39,331 bases of DNA from the IMG/VR virus record IMGVR_UViG_3300045020_000093, positions 1-39,331 of that record; one strand, 5' to 3'. Shown piece after piece: positions 16,445-23,522 of the stretch (positions are counted from its first letter, which is position 1; every line of letters begins with the position of its first letter). The notes under the pieces were generated by a model. That model did not search any database. It saw only the letters and a program-made list of their open reading frames with translations, and was not told the origin of the DNA. This stretch comes from a virus. The translations under genes and the position numbers were made by a program.

Positions 16445-17638
16445 TCAACCCAACCAATAAGCTAAACGGTCTTGGGCAAAGGCGACATATTCCGCCTCCA
16501 TCTCAATACCGGTAATGTCTGTCCAACCTGCTAAGCCGGCTCCAATCATCTCGCTACCCGCACCACTCCACGGCACCAAAAGTTTAGCTTGTGGGTTGGC
16601 TGGCAAGAGAAGCTTAGCGAGCCAAGTGGTTAGCGAAATGGGTTTCAAGGTGGGGTGAGAACACCCAGCCTTAGAAGTAATACCGGCGTTTCGTTCTTTG
16701 GTGCTGACCTTAGCAGTAAAGAAGAAACGAGACGGCCCCCCATTATCATCATAACCAAAGTCAGGCGCTTGCCCCTTGGCTTTGCCCAAGATGGAGCCCT
16801 TTTTGCTGCCACGCTTTCCCTTGGTAGAGGGGCGGTTGCCTACGGTGGCATCCAGAAGTTGAGCGGCAGACTCATCCAAGAGAACGTTGGAGGGCCAGCG
16901 TCCCGAAGCATCCGGCTTGGGAGGGCGAGCATAGCTGGCTCCAGCAAGGGCCAAGTTATCCCCCGCTGGGCTCCCAGAATGGCTCCAACCGCTTTCATCG
17001 CCTTCGGAGCGGGTAATCCTGCAAGCGTCAATGTTGAGAGCGCCACAGCCCCACGTGGCCACGTTGTGAGCCACCGTTCCGTCCAGCGGCTTGCGAGCCA
17101 AGACGATCGGTTCATGACAAGGCTTTAGGTTGGTGGCGTAGCCTTCCCACTGTTTGGCCAGGTCAGTGGCGCTAGCGGTAACGGGCACCTCCACATTGCC
17201 AGCGGTGCCCACTTGCACACCATAGGTACCTCCCTTGTCTTTGAGGCTAACGCCAGCGTTGCCCGTCAAGATGCGGGTGCCGACAATGGGGCGAGTAGCA
17301 CCCGCAGCCTTGTCCAAAGCCTTAGAGACGTTCAGCGCCTTGGGCATCCCCTTGGCGTAGAGGTAGCAAAGGGTGTCCCTAAGCTCTGCCCCGGCATCTT
17401 CCAAGTTGACGGCCAAGCGATGGTAGGTGCGGCTACCACCAAAGACCACAATAGGAGCGCCGGGTTTCAAGACCCTAAGAAGCTCTTGCCATTCGGCTAC
17501 GGTGGGAACGTCATAATCCCACGATTTCCCCATGAAGCTGAGGCCATAGGGCGGATCGCCCAAGAGAGCGTCAAAAGTGTGGTCGGGAAGTTTCTGGCAA
17601 GCCTCCAAGAGGGTGGCGGTATGAATTGTGTAGGACAT
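16445..17638 (-). CDS. Site-specific DNA methyltransferase (N6-adenine/N4-cytosine, beta-type order)
   Basis: A 397-aa protein. The catalytic motif DPPYGL is at residues 28-33 and is followed by VLKPGAPIVVFGGSRTYHRL. Near the C-terminus come HPTLKPISLTTWLAKLL, then the SAM-binding loop VPWSGAGSEMIGAGLAG (FxGxG variant) and GIEMEAEYVAFAQDRL. Catalytic motif before SAM motif is the beta-class order. DPPY allows N6-adenine or N4-cytosine methylation, not C5. No partner restriction gene is nearby, so it is likely an orphan methylase that protects or marks phage DNA. It is the first minus-strand gene after the integration module. Confidence 0.9.
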   Translation of the reverse strand: MSYTIHTATLLEACQKLPDHTFDALLGDPPYGLSFMGKSWDYDVPTVAEWQELLRVLKPGAPIVVFGGSRTYHRLAVNLEDAGAELRDTLCYLYAKGMPKALNVSKALDKAAGATRPIVGTRILTGNAGVSLKDKGGTYGVQVGTAGNVEVPVTASATDLAKQWEGYATNLKPCHEPIVLARKPLDGTVAHNVATWGCGALNIDACRITRSEGDESGWSHSGSPAGDNLALAGASYARPPKPDASGRWPSNVLLDESAAQLLDATVGNRPSTKGKRGSKKGSILGKAKGQAPDFGYDDNGGPSRFFFTAKVSTKERNAGITSKAGCSHPTLKPISLTTWLAKLLLPANPQAKLLVPWSGAGSEMIGAGLAGWTDITGIEMEAEYVAFAQDRLAYWLG

Positions 17639-17674
17639 ACCCCCATGGCGAAATATTCCATATGGTTGGGAGCG

Positions 17675-17697
17675 TTGCCGTTGTCACGCCATTGCCA
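17675..17697 (+). repeat. Integrase arm-type site candidate, left arm
   Basis: TTGCCGTTGTCA, five bases, then TTGCCA. The same arrangement recurs at 17882-17904 and 19947-19969. The TTGTCA and TTGYCA hexamers are 11 bp apart, about one helical turn. It lies about 95 bp left of the tRNA-like attP core. Confidence 0.55.
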
Positions 17698-17788
17698 AAC
17701 CGCTTTGGCGCGAGGATAACTTACAACATTCGTGCCAATTTATAAGGTTGCGGAATGACAACGAGAATTGTGCAAGATAGCGAAACCA

Positions 17789-17826
17789 TTAGGGGGCGAG
17801 AGACGTTCAAATCCTCTCGCCCCGAC
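17789..17826 (+). other. attP core candidate: tRNA 3'-end identity block
   Basis: Contains GTTCAAATC (a T-loop with flanking stem) followed by CCTCTCGCCCCGA, which reads as T-stem, acceptor strand CGCCCCG and discriminator A, as in proteobacterial tRNA-Pro. The encoded CCA is replaced by CATA. The upstream AGGGGGCGAGAGACG resembles the 3' anticodon stem and variable loop. It lies 65 bp from the integrase stop, as usual for tRNA-targeting phages. GGGGCGAGAG (17793-17802) and CTCTCGCCCC (17814-17823) also pair as a perfect 10-bp hairpin. No tRNA 5' half is present, so it is not a tRNA gene. Confidence 0.7.
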
Positions 17827-17881
17827 ATATGCATATGGCTGAAATGCTTGAAGAAAGAGCCGATTGACAAGCCGAAAAGTG

Positions 17882-17904
17882 GAGCCGTTGTCAGTCAGTT
17901 GTCA
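17882..17904 (+). repeat. Integrase arm-type site candidate, right arm
   Basis: GCCGTTGTCAGTCAGTTG followed by TCA gives two TTGTCA hexamers at 17888 and 17899, 11 bp apart. Another TTGTCA lies at 17928 and its reverse complement at 17865. The integrase stop codon falls within this repeat. The 18-bp core is repeated exactly at 19948-19965. Confidence 0.55.
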
Positions 17905-19045
17905 AACCACTGCCGGAATTTGTAGCGTTGTCAAGGCTCGGTTTAGGGGCAGAAAGACCGTCCAGCACACCCCGGACGTTATCCCCTGTGCCGGGTATCA
18001 GATGACTGTAGCGTTGGGTCATAGCGGCAGAGCTATGCCCCAGATGGGCTTGCAGCTCTGTCAGAGAGACCTTGCCGGAAGAGATGAGCCAAGAGGCATA
18101 GGTGTGCCTAAGGCCATGGCGAGAGGTGGCCTTGACTTTGGCCCTGACACATGCTCGCCCCACCCGCTTGTAGAGGGCTCGAACCGAGGGGATGTAGGAG
18201 CCAAAGACCAAGGCGTCATCTGCAACCCCAACCGCCCCTCTGTCGGCTCGCAACTTAGTGAGGGCGGCTTGCAGACGGTCAGAGAGAGGCACCACCCGTG
18301 GCCTGCCTGACTTGGTAGTCTTGATGCCACTGTCCACGGTCCCTTTGGCCAGAGACTTGGATAGGACGAGTTGATTAGGGCGGATGTCAGACCAAGAGAG
18401 GGCCAGTTGCTCGCCGGATCGTGTGCCGCTATCGGTGGCAAAGAGTAAGAGCGTATATTCTTCGTGGTCTCTGGCGGAAGCTAACAGTTGCTCGTGTTCC
18501 TCTGGGGTCAGAAACTCGGGTATATCGGTAGCTGGCGCTTTGACCTTGGGAAAGGTAGGAAGGAAGGGGAGCAACTCCCATTCCACGGCTAATGATAAAA
18601 GCTTGTGCAATAAGGCAAGGTGGTCTCTTTGGGCTTTGGGCTGACAATCAGGACGAAGAGAGGCGAGGTAGTCATCAATGGTTCCTCGGGTAATAGAGGT
18701 AAGGGCCAGCTTGCCAAAGTGTGGTAAGAGGCGCTTGTCAATGGCAGACGAGACCTTGTCTTGATAAGCGGGCGAGAGGGTAGGGAGGTGTCGAGACCTG
18801 TAAAGGTCAATCAGGTTGGTAAAGGTATGAGCAGTAGGGGCGATAGGAGCCGGGTTGCGAAGCTCATTCCGTCGCTTCTCTGCCCACTGGTAAGCTTGGG
18901 CTTGGGAGTATTGGGTCAGTCTCTTGCGCTCCCGATGCTTGCCGACCGTAAAGGAGACGTCCCAAGAGGTGGGTTTGCCTGTTTTGCTGTCGTTGGAACC
19001 TGCTACAGGTTTGAGATGGATCGAGCCTTTGGTGTTATTCTTCAT
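17891..19045 (-). CDS. int: Tyrosine-family site-specific integrase
   Basis: With the start at 19045 the protein has 384 aa. An N-terminal arm/core-binding part (residues 1-175, SAM-like helices around TFTNLIDLYRSRHLPTL) precedes a catalytic domain with all expected residues: Arg209 in TRSGEQLALSW, Lys in KTTKSGRPRVVPL, His310 and Arg313 in HGLRHTYASW, His336 in LGHSS, Tyr346 in RYSHL. It should recombine attP with a host tRNA gene. An in-frame start at 19105 would lie upstream of and across a strong promoter. That promoter's expected transcription start coincides with the ATG at 19045, so this start is preferred and the mRNA may be leaderless. attP lies just beyond its 3' end. Confidence 0.95.
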   Translation of the reverse strand: MKNNTKGSIHLKPVAGSNDSKTGKPTSWDVSFTVGKHRERKRLTQYSQAQAYQWAEKRRNELRNPAPIAPTAHTFTNLIDLYRSRHLPTLSPAYQDKVSSAIDKRLLPHFGKLALTSITRGTIDDYLASLRPDCQPKAQRDHLALLHKLLSLAVEWELLPFLPTFPKVKAPATDIPEFLTPEEHEQLLASARDHEEYTLLLFATDSGTRSGEQLALSWSDIRPNQLVLSKSLAKGTVDSGIKTTKSGRPRVVPLSDRLQAALTKLRADRGAVGVADDALVFGSYIPSVRALYKRVGRACVRAKVKATSRHGLRHTYASWLISSGKVSLTELQAHLGHSSAAMTQRYSHLIPGTGDNVRGVLDGLSAPKPSLDNATNSGSGLTTD

Positions 19046-19052
19046 TCTGCCC

Positions 19053-19080
19053 AATATAGGGGCGAGAGGTTTTTTGTCAA
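19053..19080 (-). promoter_or_regulatory. int promoter (sigma70-type)
   Basis: On the minus strand TTGACA (19080-19075), a 16-base spacer and TATATT (19058-19053) match the sigma70 consensus well. The expected transcription start is about 19045-19047, on top of the integrase ATG (19045-19043). The spacer contains most of a 17-bp element that recurs inverted at 19873-19889. Confidence 0.75.
19056..19072 (-). repeat. 17-bp inverted repeat, copy in int promoter
   Basis: On the minus strand AAACCTCTCGCCCCTAT, identical to the plus strand at 19873-19889. Eleven of its bases, CCTCTCGCCCC, also occur in the attP core (17813-17823). It lies in the spacer and -10 region of the int promoter, so a protein bound here would block int transcription. 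Confidence 0.8.
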
Positions 19081-19086
19081 GGGCCG

Positions 19087-19099
19087 ATCCCAAAGGGAT
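19087..19099. promoter_or_regulatory. Small palindrome between int promoter and 19111 gene
   Basis: ATCCC, AAA, GGGAT: a perfect 5-bp dyad in the short divergent space. It could be an operator, but it is short enough to be chance. Confidence 0.25.
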
Positions 19100-19110
19100 A
19101 AGCAAGCGGA

Positions 19111-19752
19111 ATGATAAAAGATTGGGTTGATTGGGAAGAATACTTGGTTAGGAGCGAGCTTGGTTCAGCTTTGCCTATGGCGACCCTTGATAAGTTTCGG
19201 GATCACTTGAACTATTATTTGATGTTGCAAGCTAACGGCTTGCTTGCTAACCTTGGCTTATTGGAGGTTTCCACGATGAGCAATGTTGATTGGCACGGCT
19301 TGATTACAGACCCGCAATTCAGCAAGGGCGGTAAATTTGATAGCAAGCTGGCGGTTGATTGGTTTCGGGGAGAGTTGGGCGAGCAAGTGGGCAAGATTGC
19401 GGCGGAAGAGGAGAGCCGGCGCAACTTTGAGAAGAACATGGGGAAGGCATTGCATGCCGTTTATGACCAAGCCGGCAAAGACATCCTCCCAAGACCGGTC
19501 TTGATTGAGTATGCCTTGCGAGAGCTAAAGGTGGGGATAGCTCAACACGATGAGGCTTACCAGAAGCTTGCCGATTACATTATGATTGGCGGGGAGGATG
19601 AGACTTTCGGCACCATCTTGGGACCAAGCGGAGGGACTGTTCGTTGCAAGGATGCAAAAGGATCTCCAACCGCTACTGGCAAGACCCAAGCGAACAACAT
19701 CCACTTTGGCAAGGTGATAAGGCAAGGCAAGAAGGGGTCTAGCCCCTCCTAG
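19111..19752 (+). CDS. Hypothetical protein of the integration module, divergent from int
   Basis: A 213-aa protein of no recognised family. The N-terminus (DWVDWEEYLVRSEL) and a middle region rich in Trp, Asp and Glu suggest a compact helical protein; the last 45 residues are Gly/Lys/Thr-rich and probably disordered. It is the only plus-strand gene between terL and the portal operon apart from the homing endonuclease, and is divergent from int with 65 bases between. Divergence from int and flanking 17-bp inverted repeats suggest a regulator or a transferable cargo gene. Either is speculative. A hairpin terminator follows. Confidence 0.75.
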   Translation: MIKDWVDWEEYLVRSELGSALPMATLDKFRDHLNYYLMLQANGLLANLGLLEVSTMSNVDWHGLITDPQFSKGGKFDSKLAVDWFRGELGEQVGKIAAEEESRRNFEKNMGKALHAVYDQAGKDILPRPVLIEYALRELKVGIAQHDEAYQKLADYIMIGGEDETFGTILGPSGGTVRCKDAKGSPTATGKTQANNIHFGKVIRQGKKGSSPS

Positions 19753-19794
19753 GATGACTTATACGGGCCTAGCGGCCCTCGGTTGGGCATAGGG

Positions 19795-19828
19795 AGCCCC
19801 TAGTGAGCTAAAACGGCTCCTAGGGGCT
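19795..19828 (+). terminator. Terminator hairpin after the 19111 gene
   Basis: AGCCCCTAG (19795-19803) and CTAGGGGCT (19820-19828) pair perfectly, and GAGC/GCTC extends the stem past a one-base bulge. A T-rich stretch (TCTGGCTTTG) follows but without a pure T-run. It sits 43 bases after the stop codon. Confidence 0.55.
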
Positions 19829-19872
19829 TCTGGCTTTGTTGGCTTGGGGCGCTGGATAGGGGGTGAGGCTAT

Positions 19873-19889
19873 AAACCTCTCGCCCCTAT
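19873..19889 (+). repeat. 17-bp inverted repeat, distal copy
   Basis: AAACCTCTCGCCCCTAT, exact inverted match to 19056-19072. Together the two copies bracket the 19111 gene. No promoter pair is evident here. Confidence 0.8.
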
Positions 19890-19946
19890 CGCTGTTATTG
19901 GCTATAATCATTGAGCAATCGAGCCACAAAAGCCGTCTGACCGGCT

Positions 19947-19969
19947 TGCCGTTGTCAGTCAGTTGCCAC
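19947..19969 (+). repeat. Third TTGTCA-type element
   Basis: TTGCCGTTGTCA, five bases, then TTGCCA. Outside the five-base spacer it is the same as 17675-17697. Bases 19948-19965 are identical to 17884-17901. It lies 2.1 kb from the attP core, beyond the 19111 gene. Confidence 0.6.
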
Positions 19970-20204
19970 ATTGAGGGTTGTTCAGGTATCGCACCATAAC
20001 CCACACAATCGGGTAGCTCCCTACATACTATTACTGGTATGTGTTTAGGCTCTATAAGCCAGCACCTGCTTCGCAAGAAGCAAGCTTCACCTAATACAAT
20101 ATATGGTAGGTATGAATGCGTGGGATCGATCTTGGTTCGGCTGAAACGAAAGTGCTACGGAAAGTCAGCTAACTACATAGAACTACAAGCATAACCTAAT
20201 CCCA

Positions 20205-20247
20205 TACCTAACTCTACCCCTTATTAGAATAGGGTAGAGAGTAGGTA
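20205..20247 (-). terminator. Hairpin directly after terL
   Basis: CTCTACCC (20212-20219) pairs with GGGTAGAG (20232-20239), and TACCTA (20205-20210) with TAGGTA (20242-20247). It begins two bases after the terL stop on the minus strand. There is no strong T-run, so it may be an mRNA-stabilising hairpin instead of an efficient terminator. Confidence 0.5.
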
Positions 20248-20248
20248 G

Positions 20249-21772
20249 TTATCGGTGCTTTCCGGGCTTATACCCTGCTTTAGAGAAGTCAATCCCAGCT
20301 ACCGAGGATGGGAGATAGCCACCCTGTATCATGGGCCTTGGCTTGTTGCGGTCAATGAGAAGCTTGGCCAGCTCATAGTTCTGTTGCTCGATAGTGGGAG
20401 GCAAGGCTTTGGGCTTGGGCGCCTTATACCAGTGAGGGCGGCAGTAATGGTGTGCATAGACCATAGCGTCCAGCATATGGTCGCTAAGGCCTGACTTGAA
20501 CTCGCGCCTATTCTCCGTATTGAGTTTGACCGGATCCCAAATCATCTTGGACATCTCGTCTTTGAGAATAGGGCAGTTATCTATCAGAACCGTGCCAGCT
20601 CTCAGATCTCCGTTTAGGGTGTTGATATGTGCGTTCTTCCCCAACTTTTCCGCATAGTGGATACTCCACCCATAGTTGTTATTGAGATCTTCCACTTGGG
20701 CTTTGGCTTGGGAGCCAGCATCCGCCACCATAAACTGAAAGTGGTATCGACGATCCAGTAGCTTGATATGCTCGTGAATGTCGGGCACATACATTTCGTT
20801 CTGCATATGCTCATTGAGGATAAAGAGTTTATTGGAATAGGTTAGATTATAGCACACTACCAAAAAGGTCATGGGGTCGGGACTGAAGCCCCAGTCCATA
20901 CCAAGACCGTAGATAGCTCCCGTGGCATGGTCGAAGAAGTGTTGCGCCGGTTTGATGGTTTGACAGTCAGGGTGCCCCAAGAAGTTAGCGTTAGAGAAGT
21001 GGAAAGCAAGACGGGTTTTGGAAATAATCCACTTACACAGGTATTGTTGTAGCCAGAAGTCTTCTTCGATGTAGGTGGGGCCAAACTCGGCCAGGAAGTT
21101 GTCTTGCTCGATTCGCTTCTGTTTGGCCATATGGGGGTTATCGTCGTGCTCCCAATGGTGAATCGACCAACCCAGGTTCTCCGTTATCCCTATGATGGGT
21201 TGCTGCTCATTGACTTGGAACCAGTAGTTACTTCCCATAAAATCACCGGCTGTGCCAGCCAAGATGATTTGACCACCTCCCTTATCCAGATAGTCAGAGA
21301 CACATGGCCCAATATCCTTTTGCACCATCTTCTTGAGATCTTGGGTTTGATTTTGGCACTCGTCCACGCACACCATATAGCGTTTGGAGCCTAGGATCTT
21401 CCCTACCTCCTTGTAAGAGACATCCAAGCCGGCAAACTTGATAGAGGCACCGTTGGAGAACTCAATTAGCTTTTCGTTATTGTTATACTTATAGTCCTTC
21501 TCGGAGAGGTGTTGCGGGATAATCCCGTTTTCCTTACCGAGGAGAATGGGAAACATCGTATTTTCGGCAGAGCCTGAGGTTAGACCGAAGTACAGGATTG
21601 AGACACCCGGGTTAGTCAGGGCGGCAAGAAGGAAATAGACACCAATGGCGGTTGACTTACCGGCACGTCTGCCCACGAACAGAGCCTTACGTTTGGACTT
21701 GTCGTTGATAAACGCTAATTGCTGGGGAAAGCAATGCTTGCGAATGGCAAGGAGAACGTTATTTGATACCAT
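20249..21772 (-). CDS. terL: Terminase large subunit
   Basis: A 507-aa packaging motor. ATPase: Walker A GRRAGKST (about residues 34-41), Walker B MVCVDE (Asp137, Glu138), coupling motif LAGTAG (171-176). Nuclease: first Asp in MDWGFSPDP (Asp293), second in MVADAGSQ (Asp351), third in SDHMLDAMVY (Asp431/Asp435). The frame can open at TTG 21775, but ATG 21772 is the likelier start, with AAGGA just upstream. The gene overlaps the end of the preceding gene by 14 bases. It cuts concatemers and drives DNA into the prohead. The packaging type cannot be read from sequence. Confidence 0.95.
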   Translation of the reverse strand: MVSNNVLLAIRKHCFPQQLAFINDKSKRKALFVGRRAGKSTAIGVYFLLAALTNPGVSILYFGLTSGSAENTMFPILLGKENGIIPQHLSEKDYKYNNNEKLIEFSNGASIKFAGLDVSYKEVGKILGSKRYMVCVDECQNQTQDLKKMVQKDIGPCVSDYLDKGGGQIILAGTAGDFMGSNYWFQVNEQQPIIGITENLGWSIHHWEHDDNPHMAKQKRIEQDNFLAEFGPTYIEEDFWLQQYLCKWIISKTRLAFHFSNANFLGHPDCQTIKPAQHFFDHATGAIYGLGMDWGFSPDPMTFLVVCYNLTYSNKLFILNEHMQNEMYVPDIHEHIKLLDRRYHFQFMVADAGSQAKAQVEDLNNNYGWSIHYAEKLGKNAHINTLNGDLRAGTVLIDNCPILKDEMSKMIWDPVKLNTENRREFKSGLSDHMLDAMVYAHHYCRPHWYKAPKPKALPPTIEQQNYELAKLLIDRNKPRPMIQGGYLPSSVAGIDFSKAGYKPGKHR

Positions 21773-22109
21773 CAATCCTTAGGGGAGGTGGCTTCAATCC
21801 GAAGGGATTATCATCGTCAATAGGAGCCGTGTCATCAACTTGCGGGGCATCAATGCCCGTGAGTTCTGCAAACGAAAGACCGGTATCCTTTTGGTTCTTT
21901 TTGGTCATAGCTACCGGGAGCGTCTTCTTGATCAGAACCATCATATTGACGATTTCCTTCATCTTATCAATCTCGGGCTTGGACAGATCCGGGGTGCGAA
22001 TCAGCTTGAATAGCTCATCATGCAGACGAACGGCTAGACAGTAGAAGTCAAGATCCAGATTGGGGAAAACTCGGTTTCGGCCGGGGTGTCGTTTAGAGGG
22101 CTTGGGCAT
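21759..22109 (-). CDS. Terminase small subunit candidate
   Basis: A 116-aa protein. ATG 22109 overlaps the upstream stop as TAATG and has AAGGA seven bases before it. A longer frame that starts further upstream is therefore rejected. A basic start (KPSKRHPGRNR) precedes helices (LDLDFYCLAVRLHDELFKLI and SKPEIDKMKEIVNMMVLIKK) and a flexible acidic C-terminus. The position next to terL and the helical oligomerisation-like core suggest TerS. No helix-turn-helix is clear, so the name rests on position. Confidence 0.6.
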   Translation of the reverse strand: MPKPSKRHPGRNRVFPNLDLDFYCLAVRLHDELFKLIRTPDLSKPEIDKMKEIVNMMVLIKKTLPVAMTKKNQKDTGLSFAELTGIDAPQVDDTAPIDDDNPFGLKPPPLRIDGIK

Positions 22110-22357
22110 TATCCATTCCTTACTTGTGATTCTGAATATTTTCGGAATGGTGTTTTGCCTAAGATTTTGTTTCTCATGCTTTGCGCTTGTTGGTACATCT
22201 CGCGATATTTGGGACTTACCTCGGAAGTGGGTAGACACAGATCCCTATGGGTGGGGCCGCTGCAAGTAGGGCAAGTGAATTGCTCCACCTCAGATAAGTG
22301 TAGAAATTCCTCGGTTGAGGTTTGGCAGGTATCACAGGTCATTTGGTAGATAGGCAT
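22109..22357 (-). CDS. FmdB-like zinc-ribbon small protein
   Basis: An 82-aa protein. CDTC (Cys8, Cys11) and CPTC (Cys29, Cys32), with the MPIYQMTC opening, match the FmdB putative regulatory zinc ribbon. ATG 22357 has AAGGAG seven bases upstream. A longer open frame to 22486 encodes unlikely Arg/Leu/Ser-rich sequence and is not used. FmdB proteins occur in many phages, but their role is unknown. Here it sits directly before the terminase genes. Confidence 0.85.
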   Translation of the reverse strand: MPIYQMTCDTCQTSTEEFLHLSEVEQFTCPTCSGPTHRDLCLPTSEVSPKYREMYQQAQSMRNKILGKTPFRKYSESQVRNG

Positions 22358-22404
22358 TTGAGAGCTCCTTAGCGAAGCGTAAGGAACGCTTCTTAGCGTT
22401 CCGT

Positions 22405-22599
22405 TTAGGGGCGGCAGAGGACACCATCGAAGTGATGGCAGTCGTAGAAGCAATGCACCAGACCGCACACCTCTGCTACGAAGCAATTAGGGGAGTTGGT
22501 GGGGCAAGGCTGGATGGTGATCTGTAATTGGTTGGCTAATTGCTTCTTCTCAACCCATTGGTCATAATGTAGTTGTTGATATCGGAGAGATAGATCCAT
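22405..22599 (-). CDS. Hypothetical small Cys-rich protein
   Basis: A 64-aa protein. The second half carries Cys and His residues (PCPTNSPNC, VCGLVHCFYDCHH) that could bind a metal. GAGGAAG lies just upstream of the ATG, which follows the previous stop directly. No family recognised. It is in the short-gene leader of the terminase operon. Confidence 0.65.
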   Translation of the reverse strand: MDLSLRYQQLHYDQWVEKKQLANQLQITIQPCPTNSPNCFVAEVCGLVHCFYDCHHFDGVLCRP

Positions 22600-22800
22600 T
22601 TACTTCCTCTCACTCGCTAGGATTATCGTATCTTCCACGGCTTGGAAGGTTGGATCAACATCGGCCGGCAATTGGGCTAATTGTTCTTCCAGCTTATCCA
22701 ATTGTGCCAGTTGATCTAACAGTTCTCTTCGGAGCTTGTTTCTAAACTCGGGTTGTTTCATATGAAGGAGAAAGGTGCGCTTCTCTAAGGTAGTTGGCAT
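22600..22800 (-). CDS. Hypothetical small coiled-coil protein
   Basis: A 66-aa protein, almost wholly helical, with Leu/Gln/Glu heptads (LRRELLDQLAQLDKLEEQLA). The ATG overlaps the preceding stop as TAATG. No known family. Possibly a small dimeric regulator or assembly factor; this cannot be decided from sequence. Confidence 0.65.
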   Translation of the reverse strand: MPTTLEKRTFLLHMKQPEFRNKLRRELLDQLAQLDKLEEQLAQLPADVDPTFQAVEDTIILASERK

Positions 22801-23144
22801 TATAGTATGTTTCCTTTGTGATAATCTCTAACCAGAAGAGCAAGATACATTCTGGATTGTTCCTCTCCAATAGAGGGTTGTTGCAATTCAATGGCTTCGT
22901 ATAGTTCGCGGGGAACCACCATCTCTTGACTACGAAAGTTGAACATCCATTGTTCCAATTGCTCCCTTGGTATTAGGAGTAGTTGAGATGGGATCGAATC
23001 ATCAACGGTAGTAAGGGCTAGGTGCTTATCGGCAATGGCATTTTGGAGAGCGCGGATAAGGTGAGCCTTCTCGGGATCGGTGGAGGATGCCACCTCTTGC
23101 AGGAAGGCTTCCAGCTCTTGAATAGAATGATGATGAGGGTTCAT
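22800..23144 (-). CDS. Hypothetical helical protein, first gene of the terminase-side operon
   Basis: A 114-aa protein starting MNPHHHSIQELEAFLQEV. ATG 23144 is preferred to 23204, because the extra residues are hydrophobic and their DNA contains a small dyad of the control region. Neither start has a strong ribosome site. It is helix-rich, with REQLEQWMFNF in the middle. Unknown function. It is the first minus-strand gene left of the divergent control region. Confidence 0.6.
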   Translation of the reverse strand: MNPHHHSIQELEAFLQEVASSTDPEKAHLIRALQNAIADKHLALTTVDDSIPSQLLLIPREQLEQWMFNFRSQEMVVPRELYEAIELQQPSIGEEQSRMYLALLVRDYHKGNIL

Positions 23145-23522
23145 AGATAGAATAGGGGCGGTTAGAGAAAGACGGAAACTAACCGCCCACCATAAATATA
23201 ACAATAAGCCCAGAGGAGTTGCGGGCTTTGAGGGCGGGGTCGCTGTTTATATTTTCGACAATTAGCCCATCATCCTCCATGCGGGCCTAACCTCCCCCAG
23301 AGAGTATGAGAAGGTCTATTATCCTCCTATCCCGAAGTCAAAGAGGAGGTGCGCGCTCCCATAACCCGTAGGTTATGGAGCTCTCACCGTATTGACCTGC
23401 TATCATCCTCCGGATGGTTTTCCTAGGGGAGGATGATAGCAAAGCGGAGTTTGGGTGCCCGCTCCCATTTTGTTCAAACAATTCGAAAGGCGGTTATATA
23501 AAGACTTGTAAGGAAGTCAAAT
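23145..23522. promoter_or_regulatory. Divergent control region with hairpins and repeated operator-like sites
   Basis: Separates the minus-strand terminase operon from the plus-strand early genes. ATYATCCTCC occurs at 23269-23278, 23318-23327 and 23402-23411, and inverted at 23428-23437. A 13-bp perfect stem lies at 23399-23411/23428-23440 and an 8-bp stem, CCATAACC/GGTTATGG, at 23359-23366/23371-23378. TTGTTCAAACAA (dyad) followed by TATATAAAG near 23495 may be the plus-strand promoter. Divergent layout, a neighbouring RHH-like gene and an ATPase gene fit either a lysogeny switch or a replication origin. Confidence 0.6.
23399..23440. repeat. 13-bp perfect inverted repeat
   Basis: GCTATCATCCTCC and GGAGGATGATAGC with a 16-base loop. 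Each arm includes an ATCATCCTCC element that also appears singly twice upstream, so the dyad looks like a double protein-binding site more than a terminator. No T-run follows on either strand. Confidence 0.75.

Larger units (their letters stand above)
19829..20248. other. Noncoding region between the integration module and terL
   Basis: About 420 bases. It contains the 17-bp inverted repeat copy (19873-19889), the third TTGTCA-type element (19947-19969), two GGCTATAA repeats (19867 and 19900) and the hairpin below terL. A minus-strand frame at 19759-20076 has no ATG start and covers the terminator, so I do not call it a gene. Both ends of the integration module appear to carry matching elements. 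Confidence 0.5.

Noticed and set aside
17789-17826. A tRNA gene
   Set aside because: Only the T-arm and acceptor 3' strand are present, with a mismatch in the T-stem; no D-arm or anticodon arm precedes it.
19046-19105. N-terminal extension of integrase
   Set aside because: Its DNA contains the int promoter, so these codons would lie upstream of transcription.
19759-20076. Minus-strand 105-codon frame between the 19111 gene and terL
   Set aside because: Opens with TTG and no ribosome site, runs through the terminator hairpin and both repeat elements.
23221-23280. CRISPR-like spacing of the ATCATCCTCC elements
   Set aside because: Unit only 10 bp, irregular spacing (49 and 84 bp), one inverted; more like operator or iteron sites.
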